From assembly GCA_013112715.1 (NCBI GenBank), contig JABFGB010000020.1, forward strand, positions 61,318 to 125,317: a DNA stretch of 64,000 bases, given 5' to 3'. The DNA comes from Chloroflexota bacterium (GTDB taxonomy: Bacteria; Chloroflexota; Anaerolineae; Aggregatilineales; J027). The notes beneath the pieces were generated by a model, which made no database searches, was not told the DNA's origin, and was given only the letters and a program-made list of their open reading frames with translations. Shown here in pieces: positions 17,384-26,183 of the stretch (position 1 is its first letter; every line of letters starts with the position of its first letter). Position numbers and translations under genes: made by a program.

Positions 17384-18859
17384 TTAGTACAGTGCCTTTC
17401 GCCAAAGGGCATCTAAGACTATCAAGGCGGTTAGATTACGCATGTTAAAGCCGAAGCGCAGGCCGTCAGGGGTAAAGATGCCTGTTTCTTGGGTGGGGTC
17501 AAAACTTGGATGTAGGCCGTCGCCACTGAGTCCATAATTCGGCAGGGATTGAAGGGATTGCCAATAGTCCCACAGCGGAATGTTGTTGGCGCGGGCCACA
17601 CTGCGGATGATGTTGTTAAATTCGGTGACACGGTTGACGCCTGAGCCGAGTTGGTCGGGAATGGTGCTGAGGACGGGAATCACGCCCATATCCATGCTGG
17701 TTTGCACGATGGTCTGCAAATTGGCGCGATAACTGGCGCTGTCTACCCATGCGGTATCGTTCGAGCCGAACATAATCAGCGCGACGGCGGGTTTGACCAC
17801 ACGATATTCACAGGCCAATGGCGTCTCCCCGATTTGGCAAACCCCCGGCACAGCGAGTTCGGGATTGAGGACATCATAGGTTGTCCAGCCACCACGTGCT
17901 GCCAAACTTTCGTTATTAAAGGAATTACCCGTGCGTGCGCCTGTGACCGAGAAAAAATCCACCACAGGCTGCAAATAGCCATAGGATTCGAGACGCAGAC
18001 CCCCGGAGCCAATCGGATTCAAAAACAAGGAGCTGGCGGTCACGCTGTCGCCGACTTTGGAGAAGACATCACGGCGGTTGCCCAACTGTTGGCCGCGCAC
18101 ATAAATTTGACGGGCGCGTGCCCCGATGTTTGAGACAACGCTGGATGGTGCGGCGGGGGCAGAAGTATTGCTAGACGGCGTTGTCGTATTGCCATTATTG
18201 GTGGTTGGTGGGGCGACCTCGATGACGGGCAGGCTGTTGACATCACCTGTTACCCGCACCAATTGATAAAACAGCCAGCCTTCTTGCCCATCAATCGCGG
18301 CGCGATACCATTGGCTGTTGGCGGTGCGGCCATTGGGAGTAAACGCTGTACCTCGACCCAGTTGGCGGAGAATTGGATAATTTGTGCCGGGGCCACCGCG
18401 AAAATTGACCTGACCAATGGTTGTGCCTGCTACCGCGCCTGTGGGAGCAGTGGTTGTGCCGGGGTCGGATGGTGTAGTGGGATTATTCGGTGCGGTTGAA
18501 CCTGTGCCCGTCGCATTGGACAGCGGAACTGAATTGAGATTGACGCCGGGTTGGAATTCGAGGTAATCAATCAAGACCCAGCCCGTTAAACTGCCACCCA
18601 CTGGGGCGACGTATACCCATAAACCGCCATTATCGGCCTGATCTTCACGCCCCTGTACATTGACGACTGTACCGGACGGATACTGCCCAATCACATTAGA
18701 ATTGGGGCCGGGGACATCCCGCACATTGAGTAATTGGGGGATAACACGCGCTTGGATAGAGTCTTGGGCGCGGCTGTGGTTGGCAATTGGAAATAGGGCC
18801 ATTATCAACGTGCTAATTAGCAACAGCAGGCCCGGAATTGGTTGTATCTTTTTCATCAT
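17384..18859 (-). CDS. Secreted SH3b-SGNH/GDSL hydrolase
   Basis: A 491-residue exported protein. After a signal peptide (residues 1-31) come two bacterial SH3 domains (about 40-105, RVIPQLLNVRDVPGPNSNVI; and about 150-210, GQVNFRGGPGTNYPILRQLG), a Thr/Asn/Pro linker, and an SGNH hydrolase domain (about 255-490). That domain has block I KVGDSVT, block III MFGSNDT and block V DGLHPS, i.e. the Ser, Gly/Asn and Asp-His catalytic set. It should act on an ester in the cell envelope or on a polymer to which the SH3b domains bind. A TTG at 18868 is an alternative start. Confidence 0.85.
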   Translation of the reverse strand: MMKKIQPIPGLLLLISTLIMALFPIANHSRAQDSIQARVIPQLLNVRDVPGPNSNVIGQYPSGTVVNVQGREDQADNGGLWVYVAPVGGSLTGWVLIDYLEFQPGVNLNSVPLSNATGTGSTAPNNPTTPSDPGTTTAPTGAVAGTTIGQVNFRGGPGTNYPILRQLGRGTAFTPNGRTANSQWYRAAIDGQEGWLFYQLVRVTGDVNSLPVIEVAPPTTNNGNTTTPSSNTSAPAAPSSVVSNIGARARQIYVRGQQLGNRRDVFSKVGDSVTASSLFLNPIGSGGLRLESYGYLQPVVDFFSVTGARTGNSFNNESLAARGGWTTYDVLNPELAVPGVCQIGETPLACEYRVVKPAVALIMFGSNDTAWVDSASYRANLQTIVQTSMDMGVIPVLSTIPDQLGSGVNRVTEFNNIIRSVARANNIPLWDYWQSLQSLPNYGLSGDGLHPSFDPTQETGIFTPDGLRFGFNMRNLTALIVLDALWRKALY

Positions 18860-18961
18860 CTCTCTCAAATGGTTTCATTCGTTTCGACGTTAGACTTTAG
18901 TGTTGCAAGCGGCGGGTGTCAAGTGTTTACCCAGATGGGTCAGGCCCGTATAATTGCCGCC

Positions 18962-20956
18962 ATGTCTCACTCAAACTCAAAAAACAACGCCCCTAATCGT
19001 AACACCCGTCTTTGGATTCCTACCCTACTTTTGTTCGGCGTTTTCCTTTGGCTGGCGGTTAACTTTCCGCACGAAAGCCTTTGGTACGACGAAACGGTCA
19101 ATGCCTATCTCGCCAGCAGTTCGTGGTCAACCATCTGGGATTGGTCGCGCAATATTGATAATCAGATGCCCCTCCATTTTTGGCTATTGAAATTATGGGT
19201 TGCGGCAATGGGTCAAAGCGAATTTTCGCTGCGGCTGTTTTCGGCGTTTGGTGCATGGCTGGCGGCGGCGGGGATTTATGCACTGGGCAAGCGAGTGACG
19301 GGAAAAATGATAGGCGGGGTGCTGGCGCTCGTTATTTTGGCGGGGTCGGGCAGTTTTCTCTATGCAGCGGGTGAGGTGCGAACGTATGCACTGGCGCTGG
19401 CCCTGCTGATTCTATCATGTCTGCTGCTGTGGGAATTATGTGTCGGGCGTATCCGCTGGAAACTGTTGGGGGCGTATCTGGTTGTGACGCTGCTCATGGT
19501 TTATGCCCATTACACGGCATGGTTGGGTGTGGCGGCGCAGGGCATTTTTGTCGGGGTGCGGTTGCTGCAAAATCGGGGGCGCGGATTTAAACCGGCGGTT
19601 TTGATTCCGGCGGGGTTGGCGCTTGGGTTTGCTCCTTGGTTGATTGCGCTGGCGGGGCGGGATTTTAATGCAGGCACAGCGTTTTATGGTGAGGTGTCGT
19701 GGCGAACGGCGTTTGAGGCCTATACGGGGTTCGCGGCATTTGGACAGAAAATTTTGGATGACCCAGCACGGCAAATGGCATGGGGCATGGTGGCGACGGC
19801 AGGTATTGCGGCACTGGTTTGGGTGATAGGCAAGAAAAAAGGGGCATATCGGCTCGAGGGGTTCGTTTTGGCGGTGGCACTGGTGGTCGTGCCGCTGGCA
19901 GGGTTAATTTTTTCGGTTAATCAAATCGAGGGCAAGTTGTCGGGGCGTCATGCGTGGGTGATGTGGCCCGCGATTGCGCTGATTTTGGCGGGCGGGTTGA
20001 GCCAAATTTATGATTGGTTGCCTATGCGTGTTTGGAAAGGGTGCGTGCTGGTTGGGTTGATGCTTGGTTTAGGGATACTGGCGCGATTGGGTGGGACGCT
20101 GGAGGATGAATATTCGGGGGATTTTCGGCAGGCGTTTGAAATTTTGCAGCGGGAGGCCGACCCGAATGATATTTTGATTTTGCAGGACGGCACCTTGTTT
20201 ACGGCGGCTGAATATTATGATGCGCCGATTCCCTATACTGGGATTCCCCGCGACAAAATCACCGATGTCAGTCATGAGGTAGCGTTTTTTGAGGCGGTGG
20301 ACAGCCTCGCATTGATATTGACTCCGCAGACAGAGCATATCTGGGTGCTGGCGTGGCAGGGGAATACGATGGATCCAACGATGCTGGCGTTCGCGCTACC
20401 AGAATATTTAAGCGATGGACAGCGGCGGGTGTGGATGGGGCCGACTGTGCCGGATGTATACAACGAGGTGACGCTGGTCGAATATCAGATTTCGGCGGGC
20501 AAGGAGTCGCTATTCGATCATATCGTGGGCTATCCGGGTATTTTGCGGGTGCAGCCGGATGGACCAGCCCTGTTGGGGTTTGAGGTGTATACGTCGTTTG
20601 ATGAGCGGGCCGAACATGCAACGGAAACGGAGATGGAAACGGATTTTTGCAGTGTGATGGTGCATACGTGGTGGTGGCGGGGCGACACGGATTATCCGGC
20701 GACGATGATGAGCATCAGCTTGATAGATGACGAAGAAACACGCATCGCCCAACGCGATCAACCATTGGCAGGGTATACCTTTGGGCAGGAAAAATGGACG
20801 CCGTATGTGCCGACATTGGGGAGGGTTGAACTGCAATTTCCGTGCAGTCGGCTGGTCAGGGGCGAAGAATATGATGTCTGGCTGGCGGTCTATGATTTAA
20901 ATGGCGAAAAAGAAACCCAGACCTATTTGCTGAAAACGTTTAGCCCCCCGCATTAA
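18962..20956 (+). CDS. ArnT/GT39-like membrane glycosyltransferase
   Basis: A 664-residue polytopic protein. It has the GT-C signature after the first helix: ESLWYDETVNAYLASS (Asp-Glu pair as in ArnT/PMT enzymes), then MPLHFWLLKLW, followed by about ten more hydrophobic segments. The last 220 residues form a soluble beta-rich extracytoplasmic domain (from about residue 430). It should transfer a sugar from a polyprenyl phosphate to an outer acceptor. The start is the ATG at 18962; the frame is open upstream into the divergent hydrolase promoter. Its 3' end overlaps the convergent gene at 20940 by 17 nt. Confidence 0.78.
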   Translation: MSHSNSKNNAPNRNTRLWIPTLLLFGVFLWLAVNFPHESLWYDETVNAYLASSSWSTIWDWSRNIDNQMPLHFWLLKLWVAAMGQSEFSLRLFSAFGAWLAAAGIYALGKRVTGKMIGGVLALVILAGSGSFLYAAGEVRTYALALALLILSCLLLWELCVGRIRWKLLGAYLVVTLLMVYAHYTAWLGVAAQGIFVGVRLLQNRGRGFKPAVLIPAGLALGFAPWLIALAGRDFNAGTAFYGEVSWRTAFEAYTGFAAFGQKILDDPARQMAWGMVATAGIAALVWVIGKKKGAYRLEGFVLAVALVVVPLAGLIFSVNQIEGKLSGRHAWVMWPAIALILAGGLSQIYDWLPMRVWKGCVLVGLMLGLGILARLGGTLEDEYSGDFRQAFEILQREADPNDILILQDGTLFTAAEYYDAPIPYTGIPRDKITDVSHEVAFFEAVDSLALILTPQTEHIWVLAWQGNTMDPTMLAFALPEYLSDGQRRVWMGPTVPDVYNEVTLVEYQISAGKESLFDHIVGYPGILRVQPDGPALLGFEVYTSFDERAEHATETEMETDFCSVMVHTWWWRGDTDYPATMMSISLIDDEETRIAQRDQPLAGYTFGQEKWTPYVPTLGRVELQFPCSRLVRGEEYDVWLAVYDLNGEKETQTYLLKTFSPPH

Positions 20957-22457
20957 AGGCCATAATCCGGCTGGTGAGAATGATGTAGATGTCGGGAACC
21001 AGCAGGGCAATGATGTAGCAGTTGATGAGTGTTACCCAACGTATGCGCCATCGGGGTGAAATTCCGATTGAGGCGCGGCGAATCACGGGGTCGTTCAGGA
21101 TAAGGGCCATCAGGAACATAAAGGGCAAAAAGAGACTGAGCATAAATCGCTGACCGCCATTAATCGGTACAAACCACGCATACAGCAGCATATATGCCCC
21201 AAAATAGAGTAAACAGAAGACCCCCGCGAAAAAATAGCGTATTCCATAAATTGGAAGTACCAAGAGACCTAATAGCAACGCTGCCCACGAATAGAGTTCT
21301 ACATAACGACAGTAGCCATAATTGAATTCCTTGCAATGCTTGATTTTGGATTCTTTTAATCCTGTCCGGAAACGCTGCACAATATCATGTGGGGTGTGGG
21401 TGTGGAGATAGGTGGCGAGGGTAGGAATTTGGTCGGCGGGCATGTCGGGCCATCCCTCCCGATCTCCATGTGCGCGTGTCCCCTGTGCCACCTCAGCCCA
21501 CGAGTCGTACCACACATAAAAGGTCGAATTGACATTGTAGAAATAAGAGCCGAAGGTTTGTTTATTGCGATAAAACTGGGGCGCACCCACCAGTAGAAAC
21601 ATCAAAATGACACAACAGCCTGTCAGTGCAGCATATTGGACTGATTGGTGTGTGGTGTGATGGTGATTGCAGCTATTTACCTCACCCCCCATCCCCCTCT
21701 CCAACATGGCGAGGGGGAGTATGGCTAATGGGATGGGATATGATTTAGAGAGGAGATGACGACGATTGGCGTAAGCGCGGAAGGCCCATTGCGCGATATA
21801 TACCATCCCGAATATCCCAATGGCGGGCAAAACAGAGGGCTTAATTAGGTGGGCAAAACCTAAAAGCTCTCCGGTCAAAACGCCAATCCGCCAATCAGGT
21901 TCCATGATGAGCTTCAACATCCCTAAGAAGGCACAGAAGCTGACAAAGTAGTAGAGGAGTTCTGGTTGAAAATAGGGTGCTTTAAAAGCGAACAGAGTGA
22001 AGGTAGTTATCAGGAATAAGTTTATGGCGGCAAAGGGTTGAAGATAGCGTAAAAAGATCAGATATAACCCCGCCAGCAGCGCCATTGAGAGGATGACATT
22101 TAACTGCTTGCCCCGTTCAAAAAATGTCTCCTCGGATAATCTGGGGGAGTATTGGGTGGCTAACAAAGCCGGATAGAGGGGAGCACGTGCGCCATCACCG
22201 GGATAATTGCCCTGTGTACGATACATTTTTTTGGCGTAACCCATATAGGCGCTTTGATCATGGGCTTTCATGTCAGTGTTGACGGAGGCAAGGCCGCGTT
22301 GGGAGGCGTGCCAATACAACACCATTGATAAGGCAAAAATGCCAAACAAGGTGAGGATTCGCGGCCATTTATCATGAATAAATAATTGGAAGTTGGGCAA
22401 TGGCTGTCTCTCATGCCGAGTTTTGACCATTAAATCGCGGATTGCCTCCGAACCCAT
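20940..22457 (-). CDS. Polytopic membrane protein, GT-C/ArnT-like
   Basis: A 505-residue membrane protein with about ten hydrophobic segments and an N-terminal cytoplasmic part. The first outer loop (NTDMKAHDQSAYMGYAKKMY) has acidic residues where GT-C enzymes carry their catalytic Asp, so a glycosyltransferase role is likely but weaker than for the other two. A loop in the middle (about residues 245-260) is encoded by a dispersed repeat (21679-21719). The ATG at 22457 is chosen because AGGTGAG lies 7 nt upstream; an ATG at 22469 overlaps that site. Confidence 0.65.
   Translation of the reverse strand: MGSEAIRDLMVKTRHERQPLPNFQLFIHDKWPRILTLFGIFALSMVLYWHASQRGLASVNTDMKAHDQSAYMGYAKKMYRTQGNYPGDGARAPLYPALLATQYSPRLSEETFFERGKQLNVILSMALLAGLYLIFLRYLQPFAAINLFLITTFTLFAFKAPYFQPELLYYFVSFCAFLGMLKLIMEPDWRIGVLTGELLGFAHLIKPSVLPAIGIFGMVYIAQWAFRAYANRRHLLSKSYPIPLAILPLAMLERGMGGEVNSCNHHHTTHQSVQYAALTGCCVILMFLLVGAPQFYRNKQTFGSYFYNVNSTFYVWYDSWAEVAQGTRAHGDREGWPDMPADQIPTLATYLHTHTPHDIVQRFRTGLKESKIKHCKEFNYGYCRYVELYSWAALLLGLLVLPIYGIRYFFAGVFCLLYFGAYMLLYAWFVPINGGQRFMLSLFLPFMFLMALILNDPVIRRASIGISPRWRIRWVTLINCYIIALLVPDIYIILTSRIMAFNAGG
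21679..21719 (+). repeat. Dispersed C-rich element inside a coding gene (copy 1)
   Basis: CCTCACCCCCCATCCCCCTC, TCCAACATGG and CGAGGGGGAG occur in a row. The CCCCCTC and GAGGGGG arms can pair. The same element occurs at 60423 in another gene, and a truncated relative (CCCTCACCCCCC) at 34859. Here it is read antisense to its other coding copy and keeps the frame open. Confidence 0.75.
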
Positions 22458-22463
22458 GCACCA

Positions 22464-22485
22464 TCTCACCTAATCTGAGGTGAGA
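22464..22485 (-). promoter_or_regulatory. Hairpin holding the ribosome binding site of the gene at 20940-22457
   Basis: TCTCACCT (22464-22471) and AGGTGAGA (22478-22485) form a perfect 8-bp stem with a 6-nt loop; outer CCATG/CATGG bases can extend it. On the minus strand the AGGTGAG arm nearer the start codon is the Shine-Dalgarno sequence for the ATG at 22457, so folding would hide it. Confidence 0.5.
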
Positions 22486-22558
22486 CACATGGGGGATGCT
22501 GTTTCTGCGAGGAGTTGTTATAAGTGGGATTCAAGGCCCAAAAATTGGAAGCGTGACG

Positions 22559-23140
22559 ATGGCAAAACAGAATATTTGGCGGAGAAACAAACGAGATTTA
22601 GGTTACTTCCGAAGCCTGCTGACAGCAACGGTTGGTGGAGCGGCGGGTGTTGCTGCGATGGCTGCCTATTGGAAAGCGGTGACTGCAATTACGGGTGAAG
22701 ACCCCCGGCAGAATCAAACCAATTATGCTGGTGAACAGCCGCTCGATTCAATTTCCATCGTAGGCAAGCAGCATAAACGAGGGGAGTCTTCGACTGCCGC
22801 AATTGGGCGCATTGCCTATCGCACCTTGATGGGTCGTCCGCCGCAATCCCAACAGACCCGCACTTTCCTTAGCTACCTTGTGCATTGGATCATCAGCTTA
22901 GGGATGAGTGGGATAAGCGGTATATTGCAAAGGCGGCGAAATAAACCTGACGCAAAAAATGGCTTGGTGCTTGGAAGCAGTCTATTCTTGCTGGGTGATG
23001 AGTTGGCGATGCCGCTGCTGGGACTTGCCGATGGACCAACTGCCTATCCACCTAAATTACATGTACATAGCTTTGGTGCTCATGTGGCCTATGGATTGGC
23101 GGCGTCGTTTGCAACCAAAATTCTGCGAAAATTTATTTAG
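22559..23140 (+). CDS. DUF1440/YagU-like membrane protein
   Basis: A 193-residue protein with three to four membrane segments (about 17-40, 100-120, 132-150, 168-185). The C-terminal part, VHSFGAHVAYGLAASFATKILRK, resembles the end of YagU/DUF1440 proteins, inner-membrane proteins of uncertain role linked to acid resistance in E. coli. The ATG at 22559 has GGAAG 7 nt upstream. It converges on the deaminase gene with a 4-nt overlap. Confidence 0.6.
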   Translation: MAKQNIWRRNKRDLGYFRSLLTATVGGAAGVAAMAAYWKAVTAITGEDPRQNQTNYAGEQPLDSISIVGKQHKRGESSTAAIGRIAYRTLMGRPPQSQQTRTFLSYLVHWIISLGMSGISGILQRRRNKPDAKNGLVLGSSLFLLGDELAMPLLGLADGPTAYPPKLHVHSFGAHVAYGLAASFATKILRKFI

Positions 23141-24168
23141 GTTGTAATGGTCACTTTGGTGAGGCCACGCGGTTGATCCACCGGATAACCTTTGACCTTT
23201 GCCAAACTCATCGCCAAAATTTGACCGGGCATTACGGCACAAATAGGGCTTAACCACTCGGCAATGGGTGGCATCGGCATAAAATTCTGGGCAAATGACC
23301 CGGCTGATGGCTCATTGGAGATGACGAGGTTTTCGGCTTGGCGCTCTTGCAATTTCTCCAACAAATCCACCATCAATGCTAACGTTTTGCCTGCGGGGGC
23401 GACACTAATGACCGGGAAGCCGCTGCCAACTACCGCAATCGGGCCATGCCGAAAATCCGCCTCACTATATTCTTGACAGGTCAAATAGCAGAGTTCTTTG
23501 AGTTTCAGGCTGATTTCAAAGGCGGTGCTATAGTTATAACCCCGTCCAATCACGGCACAGCGTTCGGCGTAACGATAGCGTTCGGCCCACGACCACACAT
23601 TTTCGGAAAGGCGGAGGGTTTCGACGGCTTTGGTGGGGAGTTCGGCCAATGCCTCATTCAATTCGGTTTTGTCTACAAGGGTCGCCGTTAGCATCGCCAC
23701 AGCGGTTAATTCGGCGGTATAGGTTTTGGTGGCCGCGATACTCAATTCCGGCCCACTATGAAGGGGTAAATGATATTCGGCGGTCTGAGCCATTAGGGAG
23801 TCAGGATTATTGGTGATGGAGACAGTCAACGCGCCTTGTTCCCGCGCATCTCGAACGACTTGGTTGACATCTACCGATTGACCGGACTGTGAAATGCCGA
23901 TGACGAGCGCTCTATTTAAGCGGGGAGTTGTTTCATAGAGGGTATGGACGGAGGGAGTTGCCAACCCAACAGGCAGGCCCGCCTGAATGCCCATTAAATA
24001 TTGAGCATAACGGCCCGCATTGTCGGATGTGCCACGTGCCGCAATCCAAACAAAAGCGGGGTCAAAGTCACGAATGGCTTGAGCGATACGGCGAGCAGTG
24101 ATGCTTTCTTCATCCAATAGGCGTTGTATAACGGCAGGCTGTTCGGCAATTTCTTGTTCAATATACAT
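23137..24168 (-). CDS. GlmD/NagB-II-type glucosamine-6-phosphate deaminase (double SIS)
   Basis: A 343-residue protein with two sugar isomerase (SIS) domains. Signatures are ARGTSDNAGRYAQYL, ISQSGQSVDV, the SLKLKELCYL helix, AEDFRHGP-like SEADFRHGP, and a C-terminal QPRGLTKVTITT. It resembles the isomerase half of GlmS without the glutaminase domain, as in GlmD and NagB-II, which convert glucosamine-6-phosphate to fructose-6-phosphate and ammonia. AgaS-like action on galactosamine-6-phosphate is the alternative. It ends the amino-sugar operon. Confidence 0.82.
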   Translation of the reverse strand: MYIEQEIAEQPAVIQRLLDEESITARRIAQAIRDFDPAFVWIAARGTSDNAGRYAQYLMGIQAGLPVGLATPSVHTLYETTPRLNRALVIGISQSGQSVDVNQVVRDAREQGALTVSITNNPDSLMAQTAEYHLPLHSGPELSIAATKTYTAELTAVAMLTATLVDKTELNEALAELPTKAVETLRLSENVWSWAERYRYAERCAVIGRGYNYSTAFEISLKLKELCYLTCQEYSEADFRHGPIAVVGSGFPVISVAPAGKTLALMVDLLEKLQERQAENLVISNEPSAGSFAQNFMPMPPIAEWLSPICAVMPGQILAMSLAKVKGYPVDQPRGLTKVTITT

Positions 24169-24183
24169 GCTTGACTCTCAATT

Positions 24184-25005
24184 CTATTGGGCGGCGCAGG
24201 TTGTATCTCGAATCATCAATTGTACGCTGAGGGTGGTCACGCCTTGAATGGTCAGACCATTGATTTGACCGATCAATTGACGGGCGGCGCGGCGACCTAA
24301 TTCTATGATATCGGCTGAGACGGTTGTTAAGCCAGCGGCCTGTGCAGCCGGGGCATCGCCGAAGCCTGCCACTGAGACATCATCTGGCACCTTAATGCCA
24401 GCGGTTTGTAATAATTCGACAGCCACAATCGCCATTTGATAATCAGCCGCTAGGATCACATCAAAATGGACTTGGTGTTCAAGCAGTTCTCGAATGGAGG
24501 CGGCGGCCACTTCCGGGTCAAAATCTCCACGTACAAAATACATTTCTTCAGCGGCTAGGTTATAACGCATGAGTTCATGACGGAACACGGTTTCGCGCTG
24601 GATGCCGTCATCTTGATTTATTTCACCCCGGATATAGACAAATTTGCGCCGATGGCACCCTTTGACCAGATGCCTAACCAGTTCCGCAATACCCTGATTG
24701 TTGTTGGAGGTAACACCGGGAATGGGAACACCGGGAACCCGATGACTGACCAGCGAAATTGGCTTGCCAGACTCATAAATCTGACTCAGAAGTTCGTCGG
24801 AGGCGGCGTTGGCGATGACAATCACCCCGGTCAATTTTTGCCACTCTAGGGATACAAGGCGCGGATGCAGCGGGTCTTCGGCTAACGAATCAATCAACAC
24901 ATCATAACCGTTGGTGCGGGCGATTTCATGTACCCCGGCCAGAATGTTACGCTGGAAAACCCCATATTGGTTATTGGTGATGATGCCAATGGTTGGTTTT
25001 TTCAT
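24184..25005 (-). CDS. LacI-like ligand-binding domain without DNA-binding domain
   Basis: A 273-residue protein made up only of the periplasmic-binding-protein-like effector domain of LacI/GalR regulators: it begins PTIGIITNNQYGVFQRNILAG, contains GVIVIANAAS, and ends with PDDVSVAGFGDAPAAQ. The usual N-terminal helix-turn-helix (about 60 residues) is absent, and there is no signal peptide, so it should be a cytosolic sugar sensor. Its ATG overlaps the stop of the ROK repressor gene (ATGA), which suggests that both work together. What it partners with is unknown. Confidence 0.8.
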   Translation of the reverse strand: MKKPTIGIITNNQYGVFQRNILAGVHEIARTNGYDVLIDSLAEDPLHPRLVSLEWQKLTGVIVIANAASDELLSQIYESGKPISLVSHRVPGVPIPGVTSNNNQGIAELVRHLVKGCHRRKFVYIRGEINQDDGIQRETVFRHELMRYNLAAEEMYFVRGDFDPEVAAASIRELLEHQVHFDVILAADYQMAIVAVELLQTAGIKVPDDVSVAGFGDAPAAQAAGLTTVSADIIELGRRAARQLIGQINGLTIQGVTTLSVQLMIRDTTCAAQ

Positions 25006-26168
25006 CGTACCAGCCCTAGTTCATTTTGAAGGGCTTCGGCGACTGCTCCCAATGCGCTCAGTTCATAAGATTCGGCCAGTGAGAATTTTACCGATTGGAC
25101 TAATTCGGGCTGTACCAGTGATTCAGCTTTCTCCATAATACGATTGAGCACCGTTTCGCCTAAGTCCACAATCCCCCCCGCCAGCGAAATGTGGTCGGGA
25201 CGCAGCATGGCGATAACCCAGCTAAAGACTTGGGCCAAAATGTCGGTAATTTCTTCGACGAGTGTTTGAGCGGCAGCATCACCATGCAGGGCGGCATACT
25301 GCATGTGCATGAAGGTCAAGCCTGTAATGGGCAAAGTGGTATCAGGGTATTCTTGACGCAGAAGTTCGGCGCGGCGTTTGAGATAGGGCCAACTGAGGAA
25401 TGTTTCAAGACGGCCTGTTTCGCTGTGTTGTCCTATATGGCGGCTGACGTGCAAACTGCTGATGTCCCCGCCGTTGTGATAAATCGCGCCACCCAATACC
25501 ATGCCGATTTCGATGGTGCTATTGAGCAGAACCACCACCGGGCTGCGTGAATCGTTGGGCATTCCAAACGCAAACTGGCCCATCGCCGCCATTTCAGCTT
25601 TATTGGCAACATAGACGGGGACGTGGAAACAGTCGGTCAAAATATCCGCGAGGGGCAGATTGTGCCAACCGAATTGAGGGGCATAACGCACAAGGCCACT
25701 GCTATTTTCAACAATACCGGGGACGCCGATGCCAATACAGAGCAAAGGGGCATCTAATTGGGCAATGAGGCCATTAATGACGTGCTGCACAATATCAATG
25801 ACGGGGTGGCCTTCGATGTCGAGCAGGTTGGCGTGATGTTGGGCGATGATTTTGCCCGCCATGTTGCACAACACACCGCGTACCCGGTCTACATCCAGTG
25901 AGATGCCAATCACCTGACGGGCATCGGGTACAAATTGGAGCAAGGTGGGGCGTTTGCCGCCGCTGTCGGTGGATTGCCCACGCCCGACTTCGATGAGCAG
26001 GCCTTCTTCTATAAGTTCACCAATCAAATCTGAGACGGTGGGTTTGGCAAGGCCTGTTTCTTGGGCCAATGCTGCGCGATTATCCGCCAAGCCCGAATAG
26101 ACCGCGTGCAGCATAAGCTGTCGGTTATGACGGCGGAGTTGTTCGCGGGTGGCTTTACTGGCGGTCAT
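25002..26168 (-). CDS. ROK family transcriptional repressor
   Basis: A 388-residue NagC/XylR-type regulator. The N-terminal winged helix (about 8-70) has NRAALAQETGLAKPTVSDLIGELIEEGLL. The ROK domain follows, with GIGVPGIV. The sugar-kinase Asp is replaced (NKAEM where kinases have NDAN), so it is not a kinase. The ROK zinc motif CXCGXXGC is also lost: the site reads GQHSETGRLET. It likely represses this operon, and an inverted repeat over the operon start (33056-33086) is a candidate operator. Inducer probably an amino-sugar phosphate or oligosaccharide. Confidence 0.87.
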   Translation of the reverse strand: MTASKATREQLRRHNRQLMLHAVYSGLADNRAALAQETGLAKPTVSDLIGELIEEGLLIEVGRGQSTDSGGKRPTLLQFVPDARQVIGISLDVDRVRGVLCNMAGKIIAQHHANLLDIEGHPVIDIVQHVINGLIAQLDAPLLCIGIGVPGIVENSSGLVRYAPQFGWHNLPLADILTDCFHVPVYVANKAEMAAMGQFAFGMPNDSRSPVVVLLNSTIEIGMVLGGAIYHNGGDISSLHVSRHIGQHSETGRLETFLSWPYLKRRAELLRQEYPDTTLPITGLTFMHMQYAALHGDAAAQTLVEEITDILAQVFSWVIAMLRPDHISLAGGIVDLGETVLNRIMEKAESLVQPELVQSVKFSLAESYELSALGAVAEALQNELGLVR

Positions 26169-26183
26169 GATACAAAGGTTCTT

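Noticed and set aside
20940..20956. Possible error because two genes overlap tail to tail (also 23137-23140, 37591-37599, 130-133)
   Set aside because: Short convergent overlaps are common in compact genomes, and both members of each later pair look intact.
25002..26168. Reading the ROK protein as the missing N-acetylglucosamine kinase
   Set aside because: It has an N-terminal winged helix and lacks the catalytic Asp (NKAEM in place of NDAN).
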